From CAWUIO01 sp963922455 (GTDB lineage Bacteria; Bacteroidota; Bacteroidia; Cytophagales; Microscillaceae), in assembly GCA_963922455.1 (NCBI GenBank), contig CAWUIO010000036.1:1-54430 (forward strand): a stretch of DNA of 54,430 bases, given 5' to 3'. The notes under the pieces are model-generated. The model had not been told where the DNA came from, did not search any database, and saw nothing but the letters and a program-made list of their open reading frames with translations. Below, piece after piece: positions 8,356 to 17,979 of this stretch. Positions within the stretch are counted from its first letter, which is position 1. Each line of letters starts with the position of its first letter. The position numbers and the translations under genes were made by a program.

Positions 8356-9552
8356 CTACTTCGCTTCTTTTTGAAGCATTTGGTTGGCCTTAACGATGTA
8401 GTCTAATTGGACTTGGTAAGATTCGCCCTTGGCTCCCTCTTGTTGGTATTGAGTTTGTATTTTGGGCACCTCAGATAAAAGTAAAGTAAGTCCTCTGCGG
8501 TTTAAGACAAAAAATTGACCGGTGCGGGTATCCATACATACACAATCAGGATCGTAGGTACTCCCCAAGGCTACTACCGTTTTATATTCATTCTCTTCAT
8601 CGTAAACGTCATCTATCCAGGCCCAATAAGTACCTGTTTTTAATACTTTTACGTAGCGTTGGGTACCTTTATAAAGCCCTGCGTTGACATAAGCTTCCCC
8701 GTCTTTTATAAAGCATAAGCCATCCTTATCTCGGCTTCCCGAGTTTACATCAATCACTCTTCCGTGTTCCTCGCTTTTCATTCTAAGATGGTAAGCGCCA
8801 TTAGATGGCGTATTGTTTTGCAAGGCCACAAAGGAGTGATACATACCCGCCTTAGTTTTTCCGAGATCAATGGCCTCAAATTTTTTAGGGGCCTCCTTAA
8901 GTGGGTCCACAAAACTATTGATCTCTAAGCCTCTTACCTTATTTTCTTTGATTTGTAAAGTTTCCAGACTTAAAAATTTAGCAATTTCCTCATCTTCCAA
9001 AGCAAACCGAATCAGGTCTGAATTGTAGCTAGATAAACATTGGCGTAAGGCTTGGACGATACGACGAGCATGCCCAGTTTGCAAACCAGGACCGGTATCC
9101 CCCACCAAAGCATGATATATTCTCTCTTTCCGGAGTACTCCTTTTGATTTTGCTGGTCTAAACCCTAAACTTACTTTTGCCCAGGCCGTATCCCCATCGG
9201 AGGTATTCAACTCGCCAAGCTCCAACTTGTATACTAACATCTCAACAGCCATTTGCCCTTCAAAAGATTTTTCTAACTTTTTGGAGAGGAAGCTGTATAA
9301 GTGGGTTTCTACGCCATTTCCCAGCTCTGCCTGTTGCAATGACTTGGTTTTTGCATGGGGCAATTGGCCAATACTTTTTTGATAGGCCCTAACATCCTTA
9401 ACCCATTTTACTTGAAACAAACGATCAGGGATTTGAAGAGATTCACCCGACAGGTCTACCATAAAATTTTTCTGGGCTGAGCTGTTGTGAGGAAAAAAAC
9501 CCAAGAGCAGTAGCCCCCCCAGAATAGACCTTAATAGATGTTGCGTTTTCAT
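8356..9552 (-). CDS. Secreted protein of unknown function
   Basis: A 398-residue protein beginning MKTQHLLRSILGGLLLLGFF with a signal peptide ending near SSAQ. I recognise no family. The N-terminal half is alpha/beta (VDLSGESLQIPDRLFQVKWVKD). The C-terminal half is strand-rich with several Tyr/Gly motifs (YHLRMKSEEHGRVIDVNSG, YVNAGLYKGTQRYVKVLKTG). The open frame extends upstream to 9720, but that part comes from the GC-rich repeat, so I use ATG at 9552. It may share a transcript with the GMC operon downstream. Confidence 0.7.
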   Translation of the reverse strand: MKTQHLLRSILGGLLLLGFFPHNSSAQKNFMVDLSGESLQIPDRLFQVKWVKDVRAYQKSIGQLPHAKTKSLQQAELGNGVETHLYSFLSKKLEKSFEGQMAVEMLVYKLELGELNTSDGDTAWAKVSLGFRPAKSKGVLRKERIYHALVGDTGPGLQTGHARRIVQALRQCLSSYNSDLIRFALEDEEIAKFLSLETLQIKENKVRGLEINSFVDPLKEAPKKFEAIDLGKTKAGMYHSFVALQNNTPSNGAYHLRMKSEEHGRVIDVNSGSRDKDGLCFIKDGEAYVNAGLYKGTQRYVKVLKTGTYWAWIDDVYDEENEYKTVVALGSTYDPDCVCMDTRTGQFFVLNRRGLTLLLSEVPKIQTQYQQEGAKGESYQVQLDYIVKANQMLQKEAK

Positions 9553-9635
9553 ACAAAAGGACTTGATTGAAATATGATGTTGAATAAGGAGAGAGATAAA
9601 ATTTAAACAATAAACCAAAAAGAAGCAAGAAGATA

Positions 9636-9766
9636 GGGGCTTTCCCACGCTTTTTAGATCTCTTTCAGGCGAGTATTGTTGTGCCAGCGTGGGTCGGGCT
9701 GTCACTACTCGCCGGCCCACCCACCAAGCAGCGGCGGGCTCAAACAGGCCGTTCCATCCCTAAGCC
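9636..9766 (-). repeat. GC-rich interspersed repeat, copy 3
   Basis: Minus-orientation copy from GGGGCTTTCCCACGC to CCCTAAGCC. Read in its own orientation the central stem is GTGGGT paired with ACCCAC, around a loop with GCGAGTAGTGACAGCCC. It lies upstream of the secreted-protein gene at 8356-9552. Confidence 0.88.
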
Positions 9767-10043
9767 AAAAATTTTACCCCAGAATAGCAAATAACCCCTG
9801 ATTGTCGGGGCTGGTTTTTTTGACTGTATAGGGCTCTTAAATATTTTTGATCTATTCCTTCGCCATATTCTGGAATCCAGTTTTACCCGAGAAAATGATT
9901 AGAAACCAAGTAAATAGAAGTATTAGTATGGCCTAGGTGCACTCATTAAAGACGATAAGCTACTGCGCTACGCTCAAAATCCTGCTAAAAATCAAAGATT
10001 TATCAGCCTGAAAATTGCCAACTAGCATAGAAATTATCTGCAT
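9767..10043. other. Intergenic stretch
   Basis: About 280 bp after the repeat. I see no gene and no clear structure apart from a short GCTACTGCGCTACGC motif near 9960. Confidence 0.35.
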
Positions 10044-10832
10044 TTAGTAGCCAATTCCTAGGGATACCGTTTTTTCTAGTAAAATAGACTTCTTAATTAA
10101 CTTTTTCACTTTTAGGTTTACGGTCATTTTCTCTTGTGCTTCCTCCTTTTTTAAGGCCAGCTCATTAAATGTGGCCATTTGTCCATTTCTACCCAAACCT
10201 AGTACCAAATGTCCTGTAAGCTTTGCTACATAATAATCTTCTTCTTCACCCTCTGTTTTTTCAAGACTTAAGGTATCTCCTTGGCCCGTAAGTATACTTT
10301 TATCCCCCAGTAATGAAGCAATATTCTCAATTTCCATGGATATCTCATAAGCTTCCGGGCTGGCAATAGTATACAAGAGTTCGCCTTTTAACAAGAGCGC
10401 TCGACAACCCGAAGGCGGCACGGCGACTGTATACAATTTTATCACAAAGCCGCTTGTATCTTTGGCAGGGCCCAGTGTTTCAACCGATAAATCAGGGCTT
10501 CCCTCCGCCATGTTCGGATTGGAACGAAAGACTCCCCGTTTTTGCAAAGAAGCACTTTCCTTCCGATAAGCTGATTTTAGCTCCTTGGCCAAGTTGGACA
10601 AAGAGGTTCCCGATTGTTGATCAACTAGGTCTAGCTGTGATTCTGGAGATATATCGTGGAAATCTTCATTTTTGGTGTTAATCCAAACTTTTACTTGCGT
10701 ATTACTAGCATCAAAAGAGGAATAGGCTCCGTTGCTGACACTCACAAAGTAAGGGGTTACTTGGGCAATAGCATGAGGAGAAATACCTATGCATATAAAT
10801 GAAATAATACAAGATAATATCAATCGTAGCAT
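10044..10832 (-). CDS. Secreted protein of unknown function
   Basis: A 262-residue protein with a signal peptide (MLRLILSCIISFICIGISPHAIAQ). The mature part alternates hydrophobic strands with polar turns and ends in a beta-rich region. No catalytic motif or known family is recognised. It is transcribed away from the permease gene across an AT-rich gap and is probably monocistronic. Confidence 0.7.
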   Translation of the reverse strand: MLRLILSCIISFICIGISPHAIAQVTPYFVSVSNGAYSSFDASNTQVKVWINTKNEDFHDISPESQLDLVDQQSGTSLSNLAKELKSAYRKESASLQKRGVFRSNPNMAEGSPDLSVETLGPAKDTSGFVIKLYTVAVPPSGCRALLLKGELLYTIASPEAYEISMEIENIASLLGDKSILTGQGDTLSLEKTEGEEEDYYVAKLTGHLVLGLGRNGQMATFNELALKKEEAQEKMTVNLKVKKLIKKSILLEKTVSLGIGY

Positions 10833-11131
10833 ATTGTTATTTTAAAATACAAAATTCAGGCTGCTAAATTATACATTAAACCTTTGATTTGCTCTATCCA
10901 GCTCTTTATACTTTCAGTAATAAGATTAATTGAGTTGGAATACTTTTTTTATCTGCATAATTTTTCAATAACGAACAAGTTTTGTTGCAAGCCGGACACT
11001 TTATTAATCTTTTTATTTTAAAAAAAATCATAAATCATTGATTATAAAACTTTTACTACTAAATACATAACAGGTATAAGCTTTGTATATAGTAAATTAA
11101 ATATCTAAATAATTATCAAATCCTCAGCGCC
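10833..11131. promoter_or_regulatory. AT-rich divergent promoter region
   Basis: About 300 bp, strongly AT-rich, between the divergent secreted-protein and permease genes. TATAAGCTTTG near 11077 loosely resembles the Bacteroidota -7 element (TAnnTTTG). No open reading frame or repeat is seen. Confidence 0.4.
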
Positions 11132-13621
11132 ATGTTTAAAAGTTACCTACAAGCAGCTCTCCGCAGTTTACTGAAAAACAAGATTTTTAGTTTTATACAT
11201 GTATTTGGCTTAGCCCTAAGCCTTTCCGCTATTTTGGTGATATTTATTTTCACACTTGACGAGTATTCGTTTGATAAGTTTCATAATAAATCAGATAGAA
11301 TCTACCGGATCACCCGAGATTTCTGGGAAAATGGAGCCGTGCGTTTACATCTTGCTACTGTACCCGCCCCAGTTGGTGAGCGAATAGCTGCCGAATTTCC
11401 TGAAATTGAGGCTGTAGTACGATTAAGAAAGGAAAAGTCTCAGTTTATCTTAGATGGCCACTCTTTTCAAGAGGATGATGTGTATTTTGCTGAACCAAGC
11501 CTGTTTGATATTTTTGATATTTCCTTAAAGCAAGGTGAGTCCTCAACGGCCCTCCAGGATCCTTTTACCCTTGTCTTGAGTGAAGAAATGGCCCAAAAGT
11601 ATTTCCCTAAACAAAACCCAGTAGGTAAGACCTTATTTTACAAAAAAGGGGATCAAAAGTTTAGTATGAGAGTCAGTGGAGTATTTCAGAGCTTACCTGC
11701 AAACGCTCACTTTCATCCAAAGTACTTTATCTCCTTTTCTACCCTAGAAAACCCTAAAATTTACAAGAATAGCGGAAACCCGAAGTTATGGGGCAAGGCG
11801 GGACTGCAAAAAAATTGGGGGGCCAATTCATTTCTTACTTATATTTTATGCAAAAAAGATAAAGACATTCAAAATTTAGAAGCAGGCTTGGACCCCTTCA
11901 TGGACAAGCATTTTGCTTCCTTTGCCATTTCAGAAGGCTGGTGGAAAGCCAGTGATGAAGTAAAGGCATCACATTTTAGCCACTTATATCTGCAAAAATT
12001 AGAAGATATCCACTTGCATTCCCAATTGGATATGGAAGCGGAAGCTAATGGGAATGTTTTGTACGTTTATGTTTTTACCCTCATCGCCATTTTTGTTTTA
12101 ATCGTGGCCGTGCTTAATTTCATTATCCTTTCTACGGTACAATCGGCCAAAAGGGCCCGCGAAATTGGGGTACGCAAGGTATTAGGGGCAAGCCGTAAAA
12201 ACTTGATGTTTCAATTTCTTACGGAATCCATGCTACTTGTGCTTAGTTCGGCAATCCTGGCTTTGGGTATTGTAGAATTGATATTACCTACGCTCAATAC
12301 CTTTCTAAATAAGGAACTAAGCTTGGCCATTCTATTTCTCCCTTCCCGGATTGTGATTGCGTTCCTACTCGTATGCATCATAGGAATTTTAGCGGGGGTT
12401 TATCCAGCTTGGTTTCTCTCCCGCTATCAAGCGGTCTCTATTATGAAAGGGAGGTTTTTTCGGCACTCTCCCAAAGTAGGCTTTAATAAGTTCTTGGTCA
12501 TTAGTCAATTTACCATCGCTATTTGCCTTATGATTGGTACAGCCTTGGTATTCCGTCAGGTTAGTTTTATTCAAAACAAAACCCTGGGGTTCAATAAAAA
12601 TCAAATTATCACATTAGGCTATCCTGGAGAATTGAATGAGAATTACGCCAGTTTTTATCAGGAACTCCTTCAAAACCCTAATATCCAAGAAGTGGGACGT
12701 TCTTCTCATCTTCCCTCAACCCAATTACTAAGCGAAGCCCAGATACGTATCTCAGACATCCGGACCGGAGAGCCTAAAAGTATCCTCGTAAAAGATCTAG
12801 GTATTGATCAACACTTTATACCGACCTACCAAGTCCCCATCTTGGCAGGGCGTAATTTTGAACCTCAGTACAGATCGGATACCGAAAGCTCTTTCCTGAT
12901 CAATGAAAAAGCCATTCAGCTTTTAGGCTATGATCAGCCTGAAGAGATCTTGAATCAAAGCTTGGAGTCCCAGGGAAGAAAAGGTAAAATCATCGGAGTA
13001 GTAAAAAACTTTCACTTTGAGTCGCTTCGCGAAGAGATAAAGCCCATGATCTTTACCCTTCGCTCGGGCCCGGAAGGGTATTATCACCTGGCTATCAAGT
13101 TAAATACCCAAGCAGCCCAAGCCTCCCTGGCCCATATCCACAAAACTTGGGAAGCTTTTGTACCCGCTAGTCCTTTTGTGTATGCATTTTTGGATGAAAA
13201 TTTTGCCCGTTTATATGAGGCGGAGGGCCGACTCAGTACACTATTATTAATTTTTACCAGTCTGGCGATAGGCATTGCTTGTTTGGGGCTCTTTGGGCTA
13301 GCCTTCTTTCTCACCCAACAACGTATTCAAGAAATTGGTATCCGAAAAGTATTGGGGGCTGGGATGCGCAGTCTTTTCTTGCTCTTATCCTTAGATTATT
13401 TTCGTCTTTTAATGGTAGCCAGTTTAATAGCTGTACCCATCACAACTTACGCAGTACAAAAATGGCTAGAAAATTTTGCCTACCATCTCAATCTGGCTCA
13501 GGAGTGGTATATTTTTCTGGGAGCTAGTATGTTTACCGGCTTGCTTGTATTGATCAGCATAAGCTCGCAAATACTCAAAGTAGCATTTGTGAATCCGATT
13601 GAGGTATTAAGGAATGATTGA
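11132..13621 (+). CDS. FtsX/MacB-type ABC transporter permease
   Basis: An 829-residue inner-membrane protein with two repeats of the Bacteroidota MacB-like architecture. Each half has a transmembrane helix and periplasmic domain followed by three more helices. The first half begins FSFIHVFGLALSLSAILVI (about residues 19-37). The FtsX signature occurs twice: EIGVRKVLGAS near 345 and EIGIRKVLGAG near 730. Such permeases work with a MacB/LolD-type ATPase in export of peptides, antibiotics or lipoproteins, or as mechanical signal transducers. No ATPase gene is adjacent, so it may pair with one encoded elsewhere. Length is normal for the family. Confidence 0.9.
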   Translation: MFKSYLQAALRSLLKNKIFSFIHVFGLALSLSAILVIFIFTLDEYSFDKFHNKSDRIYRITRDFWENGAVRLHLATVPAPVGERIAAEFPEIEAVVRLRKEKSQFILDGHSFQEDDVYFAEPSLFDIFDISLKQGESSTALQDPFTLVLSEEMAQKYFPKQNPVGKTLFYKKGDQKFSMRVSGVFQSLPANAHFHPKYFISFSTLENPKIYKNSGNPKLWGKAGLQKNWGANSFLTYILCKKDKDIQNLEAGLDPFMDKHFASFAISEGWWKASDEVKASHFSHLYLQKLEDIHLHSQLDMEAEANGNVLYVYVFTLIAIFVLIVAVLNFIILSTVQSAKRAREIGVRKVLGASRKNLMFQFLTESMLLVLSSAILALGIVELILPTLNTFLNKELSLAILFLPSRIVIAFLLVCIIGILAGVYPAWFLSRYQAVSIMKGRFFRHSPKVGFNKFLVISQFTIAICLMIGTALVFRQVSFIQNKTLGFNKNQIITLGYPGELNENYASFYQELLQNPNIQEVGRSSHLPSTQLLSEAQIRISDIRTGEPKSILVKDLGIDQHFIPTYQVPILAGRNFEPQYRSDTESSFLINEKAIQLLGYDQPEEILNQSLESQGRKGKIIGVVKNFHFESLREEIKPMIFTLRSGPEGYYHLAIKLNTQAAQASLAHIHKTWEAFVPASPFVYAFLDENFARLYEAEGRLSTLLLIFTSLAIGIACLGLFGLAFFLTQQRIQEIGIRKVLGAGMRSLFLLLSLDYFRLLMVASLIAVPITTYAVQKWLENFAYHLNLAQEWYIFLGASMFTGLLVLISISSQILKVAFVNPIEVLRND

Positions 13622-13632
13622 AATATGTCTTT

Positions 13633-13822
13633 AAAAACTGTTCGTATTTAATTGCCTTGGGCGACAGAGGGCCATTTTAACATGGAAATACGGGAACCTG
13701 ATTTCATCCAATGTCCTCGCCCATAGCCCCGGCTATGGGCTGCTCGTTGATCTTATCAGAACCCTGTATTCCCATGTTATACGGCCTTTTGTGCCGACAA
13801 AAACTAAACACGAACCGTTTCT
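13633..13822. mobile_element. MITE-like foldback element, copy A
   Basis: A 190 bp non-coding element whose ends are imperfect inverted repeats (AAAACTGTTCGTATTTAATT and the complement of AACACGAACCGTTTCT). Inside are GGGCCATTTTAA, GGGAACCTGATTTCATC and a CATAGCCCCGGCTATG palindrome, with ATCAGAACCC near the right end. It is homologous to copies at 24405 and 54279. It lies just after the permease stop and directly abuts the decayed gene to its right. Confidence 0.85.
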
Positions 13823-13830
13823 TAGTAAAA

Positions 13831-14425
13831 CTATACATCTTCCTTGATATTAGCACAAAGACCGGAAGGAGCTTCCTTATAAATAATATTGAAATCTCTT
13901 AGTTCACGCTTTAGCCCTTTTTCTATAAAACTCTTTGCCTCATCTTGTGAAGTCTCGAAAAGATACAAGCCATCAAATTTACAATGCGCCTCAAACTGAT
14001 AATTCATACTTTGAGAACCACTTAGATCTAGTTTGCCATATCCCTTTAGCCATATAGTATCATTCAATGGCTGGCCTGGAAATTCTAAGGATAAAAATTG
14101 AATTAAGCTCATCATTTGCGGCAAGAAAATCTTTGCGACAACCTATTAAATCCTCAGGAAAATAAGTATCTCACAATTGCAAGGCATTAAGCATGATGTA
14201 ATTCTCTTCCCCCGGAGGCAATAATTCAATCCACCAGGAGTTTTTCAGATCTTTTACAATACCGTAAATCTGAGTTTGCTCGAATACATATTTTTCAGAG
14301 CCAAATTTCAAGTAGCCAAATTCGGTCATAGTTTGATCTGTTTTTTGGGATATACTCTCCGCCACATCCTTTTAACTGCTCATAAGGCTCCATAATTTCT
14401 CCAAGATGAAAGAAATCACCAACTA
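13831..14425 (-). pseudogene. Decayed gene of unknown function
   Basis: Minus-strand coding-like DNA in several frames. One frame gives VVVGDFFHLGEIMEPYEQLK (about 14425-14365). A second, from GTG at 14365, gives FGYLKFGSEKYVFEQTQ and later NSWWIELLPPGEENYIML to TGA at 14171, continuing past the stop as DTYFPEDLIGCRKDF. A third (14124-13831) ends DFNIIYKEAPSGLC. Together they look like one protein split by at least two frameshifts and a stop. The remnant sits between MITE copy A and a GC-rich repeat. The family is not recognised; small cytoplasmic proteins of this kind include immunity-like proteins. Confidence 0.5.
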
Positions 14426-14440
14426 CAACTTCTTTTCTTG

Positions 14441-14567
14441 GCTTAGGGATAGAGCGGCCTGTTTGAGCCCGCCGCTGGTATGTGCGGGGGCCGGCGAGTA
14501 GCGAAAGCCCGACCGGCGCGGGCACATTCTTCCAATTGGCCCTATAGTCTTCGCGCCGGGAAGCCCC
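14441..14567 (+). repeat. GC-rich interspersed repeat, copy 4
   Basis: Complete plus-orientation copy from GCTTAGGGATAGAGCGGCC to GCCGGGAAGCCCC. The central stem is GCCGG with CCGGC around CGAGTAGCGAAAGCCC. The outer arms GGCGCG and CGCGCC enclose a copy-specific AT-rich segment of about 35 nt. Confidence 0.9.
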
Positions 14568-14620
14568 AAAAAAATGGATACCCTAGCGGATATCCATTTT
14601 GTAACTTACAACCTATTGGT

Positions 14621-16798
14621 TTAACTCAGCTCCAAGGGCATTTCTCGCAGTCGCTGCCCGGTAGCCCGAAATACGGCGTTGGCAATAGCGGCCCCGATCG
14701 GTCCCAAAGGAGGTTCTCCTACCGGGCCCGGCTTATCGCTACTATTCAGGATGATTACCTCTATTTCCTTGGGGGCATTGCGCATCAGGGCCATTTGGTA
14801 AGAACCGTAGATGATGGGCTGTAACTCTCCGTCTTCTACATACATTTTTTCAAACATGGAAGCACTAATGCCCATAATGATACTTCCTTCACACTGGGCT
14901 TTTACCTGGTCAGGATTTACGGCAAATCCCGGATCGATGACGCAAGTCACTTTGTGCACTTTGATTTTATTATTTACCACCGATACTTCGGCTACTTGGG
15001 CTACTGGGGTGGTTGCATCGGTGGAGCAAGCAAAGCCCATGGCCCGTCCTTCTTTTACTTCGTCGGTATAGCCCGATTTTTCGGCGGCGGTTTGAATCAC
15101 TTTTTTAAGCCGGCTGCCTGCTTCATCATCCTTGATTTGGGCCAAGCGAAAGTCAATGGGGTTTTTACCCGCTTTAAGGGCCAATTCATCCATAAAACTT
15201 TCTATGGCAAAAGTGTTGGCCAAAAGACCTAGACTACGCCACCAACTGGTAGCAAAAGGCAGTTGTATCTTCCAGGAAACCGTGCGAAAGTTGGGGACTT
15301 TGCTATACTGTATGGCCGAGCCGCGATAGGCTCCCCCATCGGCCCCTAGTACGGTCTCGAGAAAACCGGGTAGCATGGGTGAGCCAAACATGACGGCCCC
15401 CGAGGAATAATTGTGCTCAATCGCCTCGATCATGCCATCTTCAGAGAGCTTTCCTTTCATCACGTGGTGGGTAGGTGGACGGAAAGTATCGTTTTGGAAC
15501 TCCTCTTTCCGGTCAAAGAAGCATTTTACGGGCTTGCCCACGGCTTTGGATAAGACGGCAGCCTGGATGGCATTGGGGGTGTGCAGCCTTCTTCCAAAAC
15601 CTCCCCCTAAATACGTGGGCATAATATTGACTTGCTCCTCACTCATTCCCAAACGCTTGGCAATTTCGCTCCGGGTAATTTTGATTACCTGGGTAGACAT
15701 GATGACTGTAGCCTTATCTTTTTCTACATAGGCCAGGGCTCCATTTGGTTCTAATTGGGCGTGGGCACCAATCGGACTTCGGTATTCCGACTGGATCATT
15801 TCCTCGTTTTCATCTTTTTCGGCCCGGTTTAAGATCCCTTTGGGGCCTCCTTTCAATTGCACCACGTAGGAACTCCCATTTCCCACTGAGGTCATCTCTA
15901 CAATATCCTTAGTCTGCCAGTTCCGCTCGGTCTTCCACTCAACTTTGATCGCTTTTTTGGCATTTTCGGCTTGCACTTGGGTTTTGGCCACGACCCCTAC
16001 AAAGTCTTTTTCTTGGACTATTTTGACCACACCGGGCATTTTTTCGGCTTGGCTGGTATCGGCACTCACAAACTTAGCCCCTATTTTACTGGGACGTACC
16101 ACAGCCCCGTAAAGCATATCGGGCATTTCGGCATCCATCCCAAACATGGGCACTCCCATTACCTTATCTTCCAGATCGATCCGGCTTACTGGCTTGCCAA
16201 TAAATTGAAAATCTTTTGGGTTTTTAAGAGCAGGCGTACTGGGGATATCCCAATCTTCTACGCCCTCTACTACTTCGGCTAGGCTCAAGGACTTTCCGCC
16301 TCCGCTCACTTCACCCTTTGCTATCTTTAAGGTATTGGGTTCTACTCCGAGTTTTTTGGCAGCTTCTCCTTTGAGCATCTCCCGCAAGACGGCCGATAGT
16401 TCTCTCAGGGGCGTGAATAAACCCGCAATAGAAGTACTTCCTCCGGTTGCCATAGGATCAATATTACCTGTGGAGGTTGGGGCGTGTACCATCTCAATAT
16501 CTGGGATATCTACTTCTAGCTCTTCGGCAGCAATTTGAGCCAAACCCGTCAAGGAACCCTGCCCCATTTCTACTTTGGGGGAAAAGAGACGGATTTTATT
16601 TTCCGGGCTAATTTCAAACCACATCCAGGGTTCGTCGACATCCCCATTGTACCCGAGGATCGCATCCGTTTCGGTTATTTTAAAGAGTTGACGACGTATG
16701 GCGTGGCGCCCCAGGAAGGTTGCTCCTACCAAGAGACCTGTTCCTCCTACCAGGGAACGAACAATGAATTTTCTTCGGGAAAACTTTTTCTTGGCCAT
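14621..16798 (-). CDS. iorB: Molybdopterin-binding subunit of a xanthine dehydrogenase-family enzyme (isoquinoline 1-oxidoreductase beta-like)
   Basis: A 725-residue protein with a twin-arginine signal (FSRRKFIVRSLVGG, residues 6-19), so it should be periplasmic. It carries molybdenum cytosine dinucleotide hydroxylase motifs: GGGFGRR near 375, and GEPPLGPIGAAIANA near the C-terminus, whose Glu is the expected catalytic base. The single-chain Mo subunit with a separate 2Fe-2S subunit and cytochrome c matches the isoquinoline oxidoreductase/aldehyde dehydrogenase type. I start at ATG 16798; the longer frame reads into the upstream gene. It lies 4 bp downstream of the 2Fe-2S subunit. The substrate is unknown. 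Confidence 0.9.
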   Translation of the reverse strand: MAKKKFSRRKFIVRSLVGGTGLLVGATFLGRHAIRRQLFKITETDAILGYNGDVDEPWMWFEISPENKIRLFSPKVEMGQGSLTGLAQIAAEELEVDIPDIEMVHAPTSTGNIDPMATGGSTSIAGLFTPLRELSAVLREMLKGEAAKKLGVEPNTLKIAKGEVSGGGKSLSLAEVVEGVEDWDIPSTPALKNPKDFQFIGKPVSRIDLEDKVMGVPMFGMDAEMPDMLYGAVVRPSKIGAKFVSADTSQAEKMPGVVKIVQEKDFVGVVAKTQVQAENAKKAIKVEWKTERNWQTKDIVEMTSVGNGSSYVVQLKGGPKGILNRAEKDENEEMIQSEYRSPIGAHAQLEPNGALAYVEKDKATVIMSTQVIKITRSEIAKRLGMSEEQVNIMPTYLGGGFGRRLHTPNAIQAAVLSKAVGKPVKCFFDRKEEFQNDTFRPPTHHVMKGKLSEDGMIEAIEHNYSSGAVMFGSPMLPGFLETVLGADGGAYRGSAIQYSKVPNFRTVSWKIQLPFATSWWRSLGLLANTFAIESFMDELALKAGKNPIDFRLAQIKDDEAGSRLKKVIQTAAEKSGYTDEVKEGRAMGFACSTDATTPVAQVAEVSVVNNKIKVHKVTCVIDPGFAVNPDQVKAQCEGSIIMGISASMFEKMYVEDGELQPIIYGSYQMALMRNAPKEIEVIILNSSDKPGPVGEPPLGPIGAAIANAVFRATGQRLREMPLELS

Positions 16799-16802
16799 GA
16801 GT

Positions 16803-17279
16803 TTAGGAGTCTTGTTGGTTTTGAGAATTGATTTCGGCGGCGCGTTTAATGGCCTTTCGCATACGGTAATAGGTGCCGCAGCGACATACATTGATAATTT
16901 GATTATCAATGTCTTCATCGCTGGGGCTCGGATTTTGATTGAGCAGCGAAGCGGTAGCCATCATAAAACCCGGTTGACAGTAGCCGCACTGGGGTACAAT
17001 TTCTTCGATCCAGGCTTGTTGTACCGGGTGTGGGTTTTCGGGGCTACCTAAGCCCTCGATGGTGGTAATTTCTTTCCCTTCGGCGTATTGGGCGGCAAAA
17101 GAACAAGAACGTACCGAACGTCCATCAATCAAGATGGTACAGGCGCCGCAGGCGGCCTTGCCGCAGCCAAACTTGGTACCTTTCAGATTCAGGGTGTCCC
17201 GGATTACCCACAAAAGGGGAGCTTCGCCATCGGTATCTACCGTTTGGGACTGGCCATTGATTTTGAATGAAATTTTCAT
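16803..17279 (-). CDS. iorA: (2Fe-2S)-binding subunit of the Mo hydroxylase
   Basis: A 158-residue protein with two [2Fe-2S] clusters. The plant ferredoxin-type site uses Cys39, 44, 47 and 59 (FGCGKAACGACT...C). The second site uses Cys98, 101, 132 and 134 (CGYCQPGF and VCRCGTYYRM). It passes electrons from the molybdenum subunit to a cytochrome. It has no signal peptide and is probably co-exported with the Tat-carrying Mo subunit. The start is ATG 17279 (MKISFKING). Neighbours on both sides are within 15 bp, so this is an operon. Confidence 0.93.
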   Translation of the reverse strand: MKISFKINGQSQTVDTDGEAPLLWVIRDTLNLKGTKFGCGKAACGACTILIDGRSVRSCSFAAQYAEGKEITTIEGLGSPENPHPVQQAWIEEIVPQCGYCQPGFMMATASLLNQNPSPSDEDIDNQIINVCRCGTYYRMRKAIKRAAEINSQNQQDS

Positions 17280-17292
17280 TGGTAATTTTATT

Positions 17293-17871
17293 TTATTTTT
17301 CCTCGGGGATAGTGGCTCCCGCGGCAATCCAGGTTTTGACTGCTTGAATATATTCTTCTTTGGATACGGGGGGTAGTTCCCTTTGGCTACCGTCTGGTCT
17401 CAGACCAGGTTCCCAGGCCCAAAGCACCAGCTCGTGTTCGGTAAGGTGGTGCATAATATCATCGGCGCTACGGTTTCCGTTTCTTTCCGGATCCATCATT
17501 TGTTCAGCGATTTCATATCTACTTTTCCCCTGCCAGGCCATGCTGGGAGGAGCCATGGCCCAATCGGGTGCCCCCGGTACTCCGGAGTAGGAATTGTTTG
17601 TCTTTTGGTGGCAAGTACTACAGTCCTTGTTCTCGATACCTAGGTTGGTAGCTCCCCCTAAATGCATATGCTTATTATTGGCGGGGTGGCAGTTGGTACA
17701 ACGTGGGTGAGTTAGAGCATCCATCATCTTGTGAAAAGCAACTTCTACGCTGTCTTCTGGAATAAGGTTAGCCTGGGCTTGGAGAGGTTCGTCCTCACGG
17801 GGATCAGAAATGGAATGACTAACTAGCCCAAAGACCATTACACTGAGCAGTAAAACGAATACTTTTTTCAT
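17293..17871 (-). CDS. Di-haem cytochrome c-like protein
   Basis: A 192-residue protein with a signal peptide (MKKVFVLLLSVMVFGLVSHS) and two haem-attachment sites, CTNCH near residue 58 and CSTCH near 83. The C-terminal part (VSKEEYIQAVKTWIAAGATIP) is typical of cytochrome c partners of periplasmic dehydrogenases. As first gene of the operon, 13 bp before the 2Fe-2S subunit, it is the probable electron acceptor of the Mo enzyme. An AraC regulator lies upstream on the same strand. Confidence 0.85.
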   Translation of the reverse strand: MKKVFVLLLSVMVFGLVSHSISDPREDEPLQAQANLIPEDSVEVAFHKMMDALTHPRCTNCHPANNKHMHLGGATNLGIENKDCSTCHQKTNNSYSGVPGAPDWAMAPPSMAWQGKSRYEIAEQMMDPERNGNRSADDIMHHLTEHELVLWAWEPGLRPDGSQRELPPVSKEEYIQAVKTWIAAGATIPEEK

Positions 17872-17979
17872 AATTTGGCAATGTGTGATATGCTTGACAA
17901 AAAAATAGATAATCGCGTGAATGCCATCTAAACTTAGCGCATATTAGCATTTATAGCAAATAAGCAATCTATATTGGGC

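Noticed and set aside
12389..12604. Minus-strand ORF inside the permease gene
   Set aside because: It is an antisense shadow of the permease with no start context or recognisable protein.
14441..14567. GC-rich repeats as integron attC sites
   Set aside because: A variable segment inside paired arms recalls attC, but no GTTRRRY/RYYYAAC core is present, no integrase gene is seen, and genes are not arranged as cassettes in one direction.
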